Assembly (NCBI RefSeq): GCF_913058035.1
Contig: NZ_CAJXPA010000004.1
Coordinates: forward strand, 1 to 64,000
DNA length: 64,000 bases
Direction: 5' to 3'
From: an uncultured Paraglaciecola sp.
GTDB lineage: Bacteria; Pseudomonadota; Gammaproteobacteria; Enterobacterales; Alteromonadaceae
In this document: positions 54,244-64,000 of the stretch, one piece after another
Layout of the letters: every line of letters begins with the position of its first letter
How positions within the stretch are numbered: the stretch's first letter is position 1
Program-made: the position numbers and the translations under genes
Notes under the pieces: model-generated
What the model was told of the DNA's origin: nothing
What the model saw: only the letters and a program-made list of their open reading frames with translations
Databases searched by the model: none

Positions 54244-55173
54244 ATGGAGTTATCCCACACTTTTGCTGAAGAACTTACTTCACTGGGTAGTGAAGTCAAG
54301 CCAATTAAATTGATAAATTCACACTTAGCGGTTTTTTCCATAATCTTGCAATGGAATTAAAACTTCCATCTGAATGGAAGTATTAGCACACTTATTCAAA
54401 GCCTTGTATCCTGAACATGGTCAATCAAATCGCTGTTCTGTTGTGAAAAAGTATGACGTAATTTATAGATAACATCTTTATTCACATTATCACTTTCGAT
54501 TATGGACCTTATGCATTTTCGGATGATTTCGAACCAACTTTCAGTAATCGCTGTGACCCTAAAGATTGATATTCTTTTGATAGTCAACCGTGGATAGGTT
54601 TGTGGCATATGAACGCATGACATCAGACTTTCACTTCGCACCTAAAACAGATGAAATAAAGCAAGCTTTAAACATTTACGAGTCAACTCTATTAAATGAG
54701 TATTCGACACTCGTGCGAAATAAATTAGGCCTTCTGTTCATGCCATCTTACGAGCAAAATTATTCACATATTATTAATACTTGGATGTATAATTTAGTCG
54801 TTGAGAAGACACCTCAATAGCGTTTAGACAACTGATCCAATTTGATCTGTTTAGCAATAATCAAAGCTTGCGTGACCTGTTTATCCATAGAGAAAGGTTT
54901 GATGAATAGGTCAAACACTGCATATCGGTTTTAAGTGAGCAAGGTGTGAGCCAAAGACTATGACAAACGCAGATACGTCATCACAACCCATATGTCGTGT
55001 TGAGAAATCATTTGGCTCAGAAAGTTGTAGACCAAGCAGAAGAGGGCAATTTTGAGACGTTTCAGTCGTTAATAGACGCACTAAAAAACCATACAAAGAA
55101 ATCTATGAGTACCAAAAATCACTACTCATCTCCACAATTTGGTAAAAAATTTAGAAACATCCTTAGTAGTTAG
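54244..55173 (+). pseudogene. selO: Decayed selO/ydiU (SelO protein adenylyltransferase, UPF0061) with frameshifts, stops and an internal deletion
   Basis: SelO-like segments in N-to-C order: MELSHTFAEELTSLGSEVKPIKLINSHLAVF (54244, frame 1); HNLAMELKLPSEWKY* (54339, frame 0); MVNQIAVLL*KSMT*FIDNIFIHIITFDYGPYAFSDDFEPTFSNRCDPKD*YSFDSQPWIGLWHMNA* (54417, frame 0); TDEIKQALNIYESTLLNEYSTLVRNKLGL (frame 2); DTSIAFRQLIQFDLF...RERFDE*VKHCISVLSEQGVSQRL*QTQIRHHNPYVVLRNHLAQKVVDQAEEGNFETFQSLIDALKN...FRNILSS* (54808-55173, frame 1). Confidence 0.87.
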
Positions 55174-55273
55174 CTTGATTATCCTTTATCTAACTAGATA
55201 TTTTTATAAAAGTAGTGGCATTAACAGTCAATATACGCCAACGTATACATTGATTTAAATCTTCAAGGCAATC

Positions 55274-58120
55274 ATGAAATCACTCTACTTAATTGTTTTA
55301 ATGCTCTGTTTTACAAGTGTTTTTTGGCACTCAAACAACATGGCATCAGAGCAGGTGGTGATATCAGAACACAGCTCTCATATAGACTTGTTGGGCAAAA
55401 TTGATTGGCTGGTGACTGAAAAAAGTATGCAATTGTCAGACATTCAACATTTACAAGATTGGCAGCCCAGTTATATACCTAATCAAGTGAGTCAAGATAA
55501 AAGCCTATGGGGTAAATTTAGTATTGTGTTTGATGACCCTGATGAAGAACAGTACTTTTTAACTGTTGGCAATCCTCATTTGGATTATGTTGATGTTTTT
55601 TTATTAGATGAAAAAAATCGTATTCTAGGTTCCTTCCTAATGGGTGGTAGTCGAGACCATACGACACGACCTTTTAAACACAGATTATTCATTACACCAA
55701 TAAGTTCCGCTCAACAGGTCATTACGGTTTATTTGAGAGTAAACGACGATGGTCCGTTAGTTTTTTCTGTAGACTTAGACACTCAATCATCACTCGTCGA
55801 AAGAGAGCAACTACTTTTAGCCATCATTGGCTTTATTAGTGGTGGGCTTGCTTTGCTGGCCTGTTACTTTTTGATTACTTACATTTTTATGCGCAGTCCA
55901 GTCCGTTTTTGGTTTGCCCTTTCTAGCGCTGCATTTTTATTGTTGTTTTTAAACGCTAAGGGATTACTCGGTCAAATAACGGGGATTACTGCCTACATCT
56001 CTAATCTCAGTTGTGCATTATCTGGTCTGTTGTTATTAACGTCAGCAAAAGTCACTTTTGCAATTATAGAAAGAGTCCCAACAATTTGGCGCTACGCTTT
56101 GTATAGCTTCGGGTTTATTACTCTAGGCATGGCTTTTTCCACTGAAAGCGGGCAACAAATTACATTTTCAGTATTGATGTCTGCTCTGTCTGGAGCACTT
56201 ATTGGATTATTGGGTTTTTTCTATCATAAACCTGATAAAAAAATTGCTAACTTAGTTTGCTTATTGGGACTAACATGCATCGCCTTGAGTGGCTTTGGTC
56301 AAGTGATATTGTTTTTATCTGGCATTGCTTTAACACAAACTATATCTCTAATGTTTGCTATGGTAATCATGTTGGGCATTATGCTGATTGCCCTAGCAAT
56401 TGAAGCCCATGAACGTGTTTTGACATACCGTCACAACGTTCAACAACAATTAACCATCAAAGATTTACGACACTTTTACGACTTATTCAGGAATTCAGCG
56501 GAGGGCTTGTATACTTCTGATCTTGATGGCCAATTAATAAGCGTTAATCCTGCAATGTGTTCTCTATTTGGTTACGCCGATGAAACTGAGATGTTGCGGG
56601 AGGTAGATAACGCTGACCAGTTTTATGCTAACCCTCATGATCGTGCGATTTTGCTTGGAGAAATACATAAAGGTGGCAAGGTTATTGGGAAGGAGATAAA
56701 AGGTATACGCAAAGATGGCAGTGAATTTTGGTTCTCCATCTCCGGGCAAATAAAACAAGAAGATGAAAAGCAATATTTGTTTGGTTCCATATCAGATGTA
56801 ACTGAGCGAAAGCAGTCAAATATTAGCCTCGAATATCTGGCAACACATGATTCACTCACAGGAGTCTATAATAGACGCGAATTTGAACGTCGACTTCAAA
56901 GTAGCTTACTTAATGCGCAAAATAAAAATAGTGACCTAACATTACTGTACATGGACTTAGACCAATTCAAGGTAGTAAACGATACGTGTGGTCACAAGGC
57001 AGGCGATTTGTTGATCAAACAACTGTCACAAAAACTTAATGCCGTAGTCATGGACAAGGGCACATTAGCAAGACTTGGCGGTGACGAGTTTGGTGTGTTA
57101 CTTGAAGGTGATAATGCACAAATGGCCTACTTACTGGCCAACAAAATACTTAATACGGTACAAGAATTTCGCTTTGTTTGGGAAAATAGAATTTTTACAT
57201 TAGGTATTAGTATTGGTCAAGTGCCTTGGCATTCTGAGATTAATACTCCGGAGCAATTATTAAGTATGGCTGATTCAGCTTGTTATTTAGCTAAAGAACG
57301 GGGTCGTAATCAAGTACATACATATTCGACTGAAGATGAGCATATGCGGCGATATGAGTCTGAAATGTCTTGGGTGTCACATATTAATCACGCCATTCAA
57401 AACAACAGCTTTGAACTATACTATCAACATTATCAAGCGTTAACGCAACGTGCTGAAGGACATAATTATGAGTTGTTACTTAGAATGCGAGATCAACAAG
57501 GCAACATTATTCTTCCTGGTGTTTTTTTACCTGCTGCCGAGCGATATAATCTCACATCTAAAATAGATCGTTGGGTAGTAGAAAATTACTTCAGTTGGTT
57601 GTCACATAACATGCAACACAAAGATAAATTGACAAGAGTAAGTATTAATCTGAATGGTTACTCCTTAGCGGATAAAGAACTTAAACTGTTTGTGTTGAAT
57701 GCCTTTGAAAAGTATAAAATTCCTTACAAAAAAGTATGTTTTGAAATTACCGAAAGCATGGCTATTCTTAAAATGGATGAAACTTTAGAATTTATTAACA
57801 CCTTCCATAAATTGGGTTGTTTGTTTGCCTTAGATGATTTTGGTAGTGGATTTTCGTCTTATAACTATCTGAAGAACTTACCTGTGGATCTGGTCAAGAT
57901 AGATGGTAGTTTTGTAAAAGACATACTGGTTGACCCCGTAAATATGGCGATGGTGAATTCGATCAATGATGTGGCTAAAGCAATGGGAATGAAAACAGTT
58001 GCCGAGTTTGTTGAATCAACTGAAATAATGGTCGAACTGGGTAAAATGGGTGTTGATTTTGCTCAGGGGTATGGCATTGCGAAGCCTCATGCACTGACTG
58101 ATTTTACTCAGCATAGATAA
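55274..58120 (+). CDS. 7TM-DISM sensor with PAS, GGDEF and EAL domains
   Basis: Signal peptide, 7TMR-DISM extracellular plus 7 TM, PAS, LARLGGDEFGVLLEG (GGDEF), ISVNLNGYSL region, FEITESMAILKMDET, ALDDFGSGFSSYNYL (EAL). Confidence 0.94.
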   Translation: MKSLYLIVLMLCFTSVFWHSNNMASEQVVISEHSSHIDLLGKIDWLVTEKSMQLSDIQHLQDWQPSYIPNQVSQDKSLWGKFSIVFDDPDEEQYFLTVGNPHLDYVDVFLLDEKNRILGSFLMGGSRDHTTRPFKHRLFITPISSAQQVITVYLRVNDDGPLVFSVDLDTQSSLVEREQLLLAIIGFISGGLALLACYFLITYIFMRSPVRFWFALSSAAFLLLFLNAKGLLGQITGITAYISNLSCALSGLLLLTSAKVTFAIIERVPTIWRYALYSFGFITLGMAFSTESGQQITFSVLMSALSGALIGLLGFFYHKPDKKIANLVCLLGLTCIALSGFGQVILFLSGIALTQTISLMFAMVIMLGIMLIALAIEAHERVLTYRHNVQQQLTIKDLRHFYDLFRNSAEGLYTSDLDGQLISVNPAMCSLFGYADETEMLREVDNADQFYANPHDRAILLGEIHKGGKVIGKEIKGIRKDGSEFWFSISGQIKQEDEKQYLFGSISDVTERKQSNISLEYLATHDSLTGVYNRREFERRLQSSLLNAQNKNSDLTLLYMDLDQFKVVNDTCGHKAGDLLIKQLSQKLNAVVMDKGTLARLGGDEFGVLLEGDNAQMAYLLANKILNTVQEFRFVWENRIFTLGISIGQVPWHSEINTPEQLLSMADSACYLAKERGRNQVHTYSTEDEHMRRYESEMSWVSHINHAIQNNSFELYYQHYQALTQRAEGHNYELLLRMRDQQGNIILPGVFLPAAERYNLTSKIDRWVVENYFSWLSHNMQHKDKLTRVSINLNGYSLADKELKLFVLNAFEKYKIPYKKVCFEITESMAILKMDETLEFINTFHKLGCLFALDDFGSGFSSYNYLKNLPVDLVKIDGSFVKDILVDPVNMAMVNSINDVAKAMGMKTVAEFVESTEIMVELGKMGVDFAQGYGIAKPHALTDFTQHR

Positions 58121-58275
58121 TCATAAGCCATTGTAAAAGACTTAATCATGACCATATAGTGAACTCTTTACGACAAACACATGTAATTAAATGTGATTTT
58201 TGAGTAATCAAATTAATCAATAAATGGGTAAATTGCCCGCAATTTTTTCTTTTAATTAAGTACTTTTTACAAAAT

Positions 58276-58893
58276 ATGAAGCCTAAAACAGAACAATATC
58301 AATATGTTAGTTCAGCCAAGTTACCTACACATTGGGGTAAATTCCATATTCATGGTTTTATTGATAATGAATTAGCGCAAGAACACATTGCCCTATCCTA
58401 CGGTGAATGGGATGTAAAAGATGTGGTACCTATTCGTATCCATTCTGAGTGTTTGACTGGTGATGCATTATTTAGTACCCGCTGTGACTGTGGTGCTCAA
58501 CTAGAAAAAGCGTTAGAGAACATTGTTCAGCAGGGTAAAGGGGTGTTGTTGTATCTGCGACAAGAAGGAAGAGGCATAGGCTTGCTCAATAAAATCCGTG
58601 CTTATCAATTGCAAGATGAAGGCATGGATACAGTCGAAGCAAATGAACACTTGGGTTTTGATGCTGATATAAGAGATTACGGCATATGTAAGTTGATGTT
58701 AGATAAATTGAATATCAAAAACGTTAATCTAATGACTAATAACCCCAAAAAGAGTTTGGCTTTATCTAATATGGGTATCAATGTGGCACAACGCACCCCA
58801 ATTGACCATGGGATAACGGATGACAATAGAACTTATATTCGCACTAAGACAGAAAAGTTAGGCCATCAGTTCAATAAACATTTACTTAAATAG
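58276..58893 (+). CDS. ribA: GTP cyclohydrolase II RibA
   Basis: VPIRIHSECLTGDALFSTRCDCGAQLEKAL, LLYLRQEGRGIGLLNKI, LMTNNPKK. Confidence 0.96.
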   Translation: MKPKTEQYQYVSSAKLPTHWGKFHIHGFIDNELAQEHIALSYGEWDVKDVVPIRIHSECLTGDALFSTRCDCGAQLEKALENIVQQGKGVLLYLRQEGRGIGLLNKIRAYQLQDEGMDTVEANEHLGFDADIRDYGICKLMLDKLNIKNVNLMTNNPKKSLALSNMGINVAQRTPIDHGITDDNRTYIRTKTEKLGHQFNKHLLK

Positions 58894-59012
58894 TTTTTTT
58901 AATGGACGTTCAGCCATGGTTAAGGCTGACAAATGTATAACCTATCTTACAGTCTTAGTGTTAACTCCATTTCATTACCGAGATGGAGTTTCGATTACAG
59001 AAGGAAAGGGTT

Positions 59013-60416
59013 GTGCGAAACCAAACCAAATATCTATTTATTTATTTATGTGTTTTATGTTTGTTTATCTCAAGCGCTGTGCAGTTTGCACAAGCAAAGC
59101 AAGAATCAAGCTTAAAGTCGTCTGACACTTCGATGCTAGACCAAGCTCAGCTCGACCAGATGTTAGCGCCAATTGCTCTTTATCCTGATACGTTACTCTC
59201 ACATATTTTAGTGGCTTCAACCTATCCTTTAGAGGTGATACAGGCCGCTAGGTGGCGCTCAGCAAATGAAGATTTAAATGAACAACAAGCCCTCAATGCG
59301 GTGGAAGACAAAGACTGGGACCCCAGCGTTCAAGCCTTAGTCCCATTTAACGACCTATTACAAAAACTCAGTGAGGATTTGGATTGGCTACAATCACTAG
59401 GTAGCGCATTCCTGATAAATGAACAACAAATATTAGCAAGTGTTCAGAACCTGCGTCACAAAGCATACGAGCAGGGTAACTTGACTGGTAACGACTACGT
59501 CAATGTAGAGCAAGAACAAGACCAAATTGTCATAGAAACCGTGCGCAAAGAGGTGGTCTATGTGCCTTACTATGACACACGAATTGTTTATGGTAATTGG
59601 TGGTGGCAAAATCATCAGCCATATTATTGGCATAGACCAAGCCACAGCACTTTTAATGCTGGTTTGTATTGGAGCACAGGGTTTAATATTCGCCCCAGTT
59701 TTTATTTTGGTGGTTTCCATTGGCATAATCGCCATGTTGTCGCTAACTATCATTACCGAAGTCATGCGGACAGGTATTGGTCGAATAGTCATAACAATCG
59801 TCAAGTTGTTCGAGTTAAAGAATATCCTCGTTGGAACCATAACCAACAACATAGACGTGGTGCACAACATCGAGTTAATGGGCAGCGTATTGTGCGTAAC
59901 ATCGATGGTGCCAGTAAAACTAAAGGTTACCAACAGATTGATAAGCAGAGAGTTTTAAACATTGATAACTATACGACTAAACATGTCAAAAACAGGGCTG
60001 TGCGGGTAAAAAAAGCGTTGAATGAACAGCAACAAATAGCCCTCAATACAAAAACACTAAATACAAATAAATCAGTGAGTAATAAACAACGGATTGTTAA
60101 TCAAGGTAAAAATCAACAAACACAGCATCACAAAAATAATTATCGTTCCAATCAAACAACAAAATTAAACAACACAAAAAACAGCAATATGCAGTCACAA
60201 AAATATGCATCCCTAAGAGCAAAAGCTAACACAGAAGAACGTCATTCAGTAACAACGCATAATAAAACAAACGTTTACAAACCTAGTAGTAATAAAAAAA
60301 CTAACAATTATCGTGTTAGCACAAATAAACAAAACAAATCTAGGCCCATAAAAGCTTCGCGCCCAAATAAAAGTCAAAAAAGTCACAGGAATCAAAGCAG
60401 AATCCAACAAAGATGA
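59013..60416 (+). CDS. DUF3300 domain protein with Trp/His/Tyr-rich middle and basic Asn/Gln-rich tail
   Basis: LDQMLAPIALYPDTLLSHILVASTYPLEVIQAARW typical of DUF3300; GTG at 59013 preceded by AAGGAAAGG and followed by a signal peptide (longest ORF opens 58983). Confidence 0.88.
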   Translation: MRNQTKYLFIYLCVLCLFISSAVQFAQAKQESSLKSSDTSMLDQAQLDQMLAPIALYPDTLLSHILVASTYPLEVIQAARWRSANEDLNEQQALNAVEDKDWDPSVQALVPFNDLLQKLSEDLDWLQSLGSAFLINEQQILASVQNLRHKAYEQGNLTGNDYVNVEQEQDQIVIETVRKEVVYVPYYDTRIVYGNWWWQNHQPYYWHRPSHSTFNAGLYWSTGFNIRPSFYFGGFHWHNRHVVANYHYRSHADRYWSNSHNNRQVVRVKEYPRWNHNQQHRRGAQHRVNGQRIVRNIDGASKTKGYQQIDKQRVLNIDNYTTKHVKNRAVRVKKALNEQQQIALNTKTLNTNKSVSNKQRIVNQGKNQQTQHHKNNYRSNQTTKLNNTKNSNMQSQKYASLRAKANTEERHSVTTHNKTNVYKPSSNKKTNNYRVSTNKQNKSRPIKASRPNKSQKSHRNQSRIQQR

Positions 60417-60433
60417 TTCACAGTTTTAAACGG

Positions 60434-60474
60434 TAATCGACCCATAATATTGTATTAATGTTATGGGTCGATTA
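60434..60474. terminator. Long perfect inverted repeat after the DUF3300 gene
   Basis: TAATCGACCCATAA tattgtattaatg TTATGGGTCGATTA (14-bp stem). Confidence 0.65.
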
Positions 60475-60661
60475 TATACAATTAACGATTTCAGTAACGT
60501 AGAACCAACTTCAATATTACAAGCATGAATGATATGTATAACGCTTCAGCAGTTGAGGATTTGTATGTGTTAAATCTAAACTGACTCCAAAGCCTCCCTT
60601 CAACCTTTAAACTTTAAACTTTATTAAGCTCATTATTTTAAAGCCATTTGATCCCTTACAG

Positions 60662-60683
60662 GCTATTAAATGACTTTAATAGC
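60662..60683. repeat. Inverted repeat upstream of pyrB
   Basis: GCTATTAAA tgac TTTAATAGC (9-bp perfect arms, 4-nt spacer). Confidence 0.45.
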
Positions 60684-60765
60684 TAATTAATGACATTGAC
60701 ATTAGAGAGTACTGAATAATTTTGATAAAATGTTCATTTATAATGTTGTATAAGATGGGCAGCAG

Positions 60766-61773
60766 ATGAATTTTAAAGGTAATAATATCCTGTCGGTCAA
60801 TCAGTTTGACCGCGATGCGATAGAACGAGTATTTAATGTAGCTCATCAAATGTTGCCCTATGCAAAACGGCAAAAACGCACAACCGTGTTAGACGGGGCT
60901 ATTTTAGGCAACTTATTCTTCGAGCCTAGTACCCGAACAAGAGTCAGTTTTGGCACTGCATTTAACTTGTTAGGCGGTGAGGTACGCGAAACGACAGGGT
61001 TAAGTAACTCAGCCTTAGCCAAGGGTGAGTCTTTATATGATACTGCTCGAGTTTTAAGTGGTTACTCCGACATTATAGCGATGCGTCACCCTGATTCTGG
61101 CTCTGTTGCTGAATTTGCAGAAGGTAGTCGAATACCTGTTATCAACGGTGGCGATGGTGCAAATGAACACCCCACTCAAGCGTTATTAGATTTGTACACT
61201 ATCCAAAAAGAGTTACTTGACCATGGCAGCAGTATAGATGGTATGCACATCGCTATGATTGGCGATTTAAAATACGGTAGAACGGTGCACTCGTTATCTA
61301 AGTTATTATGTTTATTTAAAAATATCTGTTTTACATTGATATCCCCAAAAGAATTAGCAATGCCCGCCTCTATTGTTGATGCAATTGAAAACGCAGGCCA
61401 TCAATGCAATATTACACATCAATTTGAAGGTAGTGTAGATGCAGACATTTGCTATCAAACACGCATTCAGGAAGAACGTTTTCCTTCGCAGGAAGAAGCC
61501 AATCAATACCGAGGAAAATTTCGTTTAAATCAACAAATTTATACCAAACATTTTCAGTCAAAGACAGTTATCATGCACCCCTTACCTCGCGACTCCCGTG
61601 CAGAAGCTAACGAACTGGACAATGATTTAAACCTTAATCCTAACCTCGCTATATTCCGTCAAACTGATAACGGTGTATTAGTGCGAATGGCTTTATTTGC
61701 CCTTACTCTTGGAGTAGAAAATATTGTTACTCAGTTTGATCGAGAAGTGCTCTGGCACGTAAATAACCAGTGA
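60766..61773 (+). CDS. pyrB: Aspartate carbamoyltransferase catalytic subunit
   Basis: NLFFEPSTRTRVSFGTAFNLLGG, NGGDGANEHPTQALLDLYTI, VIMHPLPR. Confidence 0.93.
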   Translation: MNFKGNNILSVNQFDRDAIERVFNVAHQMLPYAKRQKRTTVLDGAILGNLFFEPSTRTRVSFGTAFNLLGGEVRETTGLSNSALAKGESLYDTARVLSGYSDIIAMRHPDSGSVAEFAEGSRIPVINGGDGANEHPTQALLDLYTIQKELLDHGSSIDGMHIAMIGDLKYGRTVHSLSKLLCLFKNICFTLISPKELAMPASIVDAIENAGHQCNITHQFEGSVDADICYQTRIQEERFPSQEEANQYRGKFRLNQQIYTKHFQSKTVIMHPLPRDSRAEANELDNDLNLNPNLAIFRQTDNGVLVRMALFALTLGVENIVTQFDREVLWHVNNQ

Positions 61774-61780
61774 ACAAACG

Positions 61781-61820
61781 GTTATCAAGCTACCAGTAAG
61801 TTATCAGTAGGTTATCAGTA
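61781..61820 (+). repeat. Short imperfect tandem repeat between pyrB and hemL
   Basis: GTTATCAAGCTACCAGTA AGTTATCAGTA GGTTATCAGTA. Confidence 0.45.
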
Positions 61821-61848
61821 AAACATTTAACTAATAAAAGAAGTCACT

Positions 61849-63144
61849 ATGCAAAAATCAGAAACTCTTTTCGCACGCGCCAAACTCCATATTCCCGGCG
61901 GTGTTAACTCCCCAGTTAGAGCTTTTAAGGCAGTGGGCGGCACACCACCTTTTATCAGCAAAGCAGATGGCCCGTACATTTATGATGTGGACGGCAAACG
62001 TTATATCGATTATGTACAATCTTGGGGACCGATGGTGTTAGGCCATAATCACCCTGTTATCCGTCAGGCCGTCATTGATGCGGCCGCCAATGGTTTAAGT
62101 TTTGGCGCACCGACAGAAGCAGAAGTACTTATGGCTGAAAAAGTCTCTGAACTAGTACCGTCGATGGAAGTATTGCGGATGGTAAACTCAGGTACAGAAG
62201 CAACCATGAGCGCCATACGTTTAGCGCGTGGTTTCACCGGTCGCGATAAAATCTTAAAGTTTGAAGGTTGTTACCACGGCCATGCCGATGCGTTACTCGT
62301 TAAAGCAGGCTCGGGGGCATTAACCTTTGGGGTACCTAGTTCACCGGGTATTCCGGCTGATTATGCTAAACATACCCTCACAGCAGATTATAACGACCTT
62401 ATTTCTGTGGCTAATGCGTTCAAGCAATACCCAGAAGATATTGCTTGTATCATTGTAGAACCCGTCGCTGGTAATATGAATTGTATTCCCCCGGTAGATG
62501 GTTTTTTACAGGGCCTGAGAGAGATCTGTAACAAATACGGCGCTTTACTTATTTTTGACGAAGTAATGACAGGCTTCAGAGTATCAAGAGGCGGCGCTCA
62601 AGAAAAATACAAGATAAAGCCTGATCTCACATGTTTAGGCAAGGTGATCGGTGGTGGGATGCCGGTAGGTGCATTTGGTGGCAAAACCGAAATTATGAGG
62701 CATATTTCTCCAGACGGGCCGGTGTATCAAGCAGGTACCTTGTCAGGTAACCCCGTAGCTATGGCCGCTGGTTTAGCGTCTTTAGGCGAAATCGAAAAAG
62801 ATGGTTTATACGAGCAACTATCACGGTCCACCAAAAATTTAGCTGAAGGTATTAAAAAAGTTGCGAACAAACACGGTATCCCAATGTCTGTTAACTACAC
62901 TGGCAGCATGTTTGGGATATTTTTTACAGATGTAGAACGTGTTACTAACTACCAACAAGCCACTAATTGCAACCTCGAGCAATTTAATCTCTTTTATCAT
63001 GGTATGTTAGAGAACGGTGTTTACTTTGCACCAGCCTCATACGAAGGCGGTTTTGTATCTGCAGCACATACTGACGAAATTGTGCAACAAACTTTAGACA
63101 TAGCCGATAAAGTACTGGCTAATGTTGCTGCTAGTTGTAGTTAA
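61849..63144 (+). CDS. hemL: Glutamate-1-semialdehyde 2,1-aminomutase
   Basis: [69 protein letters not shown]. Confidence 0.98.
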   Translation: MQKSETLFARAKLHIPGGVNSPVRAFKAVGGTPPFISKADGPYIYDVDGKRYIDYVQSWGPMVLGHNHPVIRQAVIDAAANGLSFGAPTEAEVLMAEKVSELVPSMEVLRMVNSGTEATMSAIRLARGFTGRDKILKFEGCYHGHADALLVKAGSGALTFGVPSSPGIPADYAKHTLTADYNDLISVANAFKQYPEDIACIIVEPVAGNMNCIPPVDGFLQGLREICNKYGALLIFDEVMTGFRVSRGGAQEKYKIKPDLTCLGKVIGGGMPVGAFGGKTEIMRHISPDGPVYQAGTLSGNPVAMAAGLASLGEIEKDGLYEQLSRSTKNLAEGIKKVANKHGIPMSVNYTGSMFGIFFTDVERVTNYQQATNCNLEQFNLFYHGMLENGVYFAPASYEGGFVSAAHTDEIVQQTLDIADKVLANVAASCS

Positions 63145-63188
63145 ACAACGATGACACTCGTTGGTGATAGGGAGATAATCTACACCTA

Positions 63189-64000
63189 ATGCTTGAGCAA
63201 GTAATACAACCATTACCGTTGTTTTTATTATTAATCATTGCACTGTACTCAATAGTGCTAGTGGTGCTTCTTAAAAAAACAGCGCGCTTGACTGTTATTA
63301 CTTCAACAATTGTCGAAAACGCCCAACGAGATTCAAAACAAAGCGCTCAACAAAAAGACCAACAATCGCAAACCGAAGAAACGCTCAGGCAATATAAAGA
63401 TAAATCCGAAGAGGCAATGCTTCTAAGTCAAACTTTTCGTAAGTTTGTACCTAAACAGTTTGTAGACCACTTTGCCAAACATGGCTCCGACTCATTAGAG
63501 CTGGGCCGTGCAGACGAAGACGAATTAGCTATTTTATTTTCAGACATTCGCGGTTTCACCGGTTTATCTGAACAAATGAAGCCACAAGAGTTAATGAATT
63601 TTTTAAATTCCTACTTCTTACGTATGAACGAACCTATTCATAAAAACAAAGGTTTTATTGACAAATTTATTGGCGATGCTGTAATGGCGTTATTCGACAG
63701 ACCAACAGGTACCAATACCGATAAAGCCCAAGACGCCATTCGTGCTGCACTCGACTTGCGTTATGCAATCAACCTGTATAACCAACATCGCGCCAACTCT
63801 AACTATCCACCCATAAACATTGGCATTGGCATTCACTTTGGGCCAGTGATTATTGGCACTGTTGGTTCTGACGATCGCATGGACACTACCGTTCTGGGCG
63901 ATAGTGTCAATATCGCCTTTCGGCTCGAGGCCTTAGCCCCAAAATACAATACGGACATTGTCATTAGTGCACAAACTCTATATCAAGCAGAAGCCAAAGG
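63189..64000 (+). CDS. Membrane-anchored class III adenylate/guanylate cyclase (truncated by window end)
   Basis: ATG at 63189; MLEQVIQPLPLFLLLIIALYSIVLVVLLKK (TM), coiled region, FRKFVPKQFVDHF..., LAILFSDIRGFTGLSEQM, FIDKFIGDAVMALFD. Confidence 0.9.
   Translation, partial: MLEQVIQPLPLFLLLIIALYSIVLVVLLKKTARLTVITSTIVENAQRDSKQSAQQKDQQSQTEETLRQYKDKSEEAMLLSQTFRKFVPKQFVDHFAKHGSDSLELGRADEDELAILFSDIRGFTGLSEQMKPQELMNFLNSYFLRMNEPIHKNKGFIDKFIGDAVMALFDRPTGTNTDKAQDAIRAALDLRYAINLYNQHRANSNYPPINIGIGIHFGPVIIGTVGSDDRMDTTVLGDSVNIAFRLEALAPKYNTDIVISAQTLYQAEAK

Noticed and set aside
54396-54641. 81-aa minus-strand ORF in the ORF track
   Set aside because: Lies antisense to the selO pseudogene segment; no independent support.
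59433-59958. Overlapping long shadow ORFs on both strands inside the DUF3300 gene
   Set aside because: Out-of-frame products of a compositionally biased coding region; the + frame encoding DUF3300 is clearly the real one.

Overview
The window is a gammaproteobacterial chromosomal segment, most like Alteromonadaceae by gene content and order. It is mostly core genome: mla (partial mlaC, then mlaD, mlaE, mlaF), yrbG-kdsD-kdsC-lptCAB-rpoN-hpf-ptsN-rapZ-npr, mgtE, galKT, arcB, gltBD, a putative nucleic-acid/nucleoside scavenging neighbourhood (secreted EEP hydrolase, TonB-dependent receptor, udk, CNT transporter, 2OG-Fe(II) oxygenase), mtnN, a CbiB-like protein, tyrS, an M23 peptidase, anmK, two tandem EAL-HDOD paralogs, rpoH, dtd, pip, metF/metJ, a GGDEF-EAL regulator, ribA, a DUF3300 protein, pyrB, hemL and a partial class III nucleotide cyclase. 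I saw no CRISPR array, prophage, rRNA/tRNA gene or intact transposon. The main non-obvious observations are: (1) a decayed selO/ydiU pseudogene at 54244-55173, readable only by switching frames; (2) two clusters of MetJ-like operators between metF and metJ; (3) a CbiB-family protein that has lost the family signature residues; (4) a tandem EAL-HDOD pair in which one copy has lost the EAL acidic motif; (5) the nucleic-acid scavenging neighbourhood; (6) an inverted-repeat-bounded element after gltD; (7) two intergenic regions that may hold gene remnants or small RNAs. I did not find a convincing wholly new system. All assignments are by reading the sequence; no database search was run.
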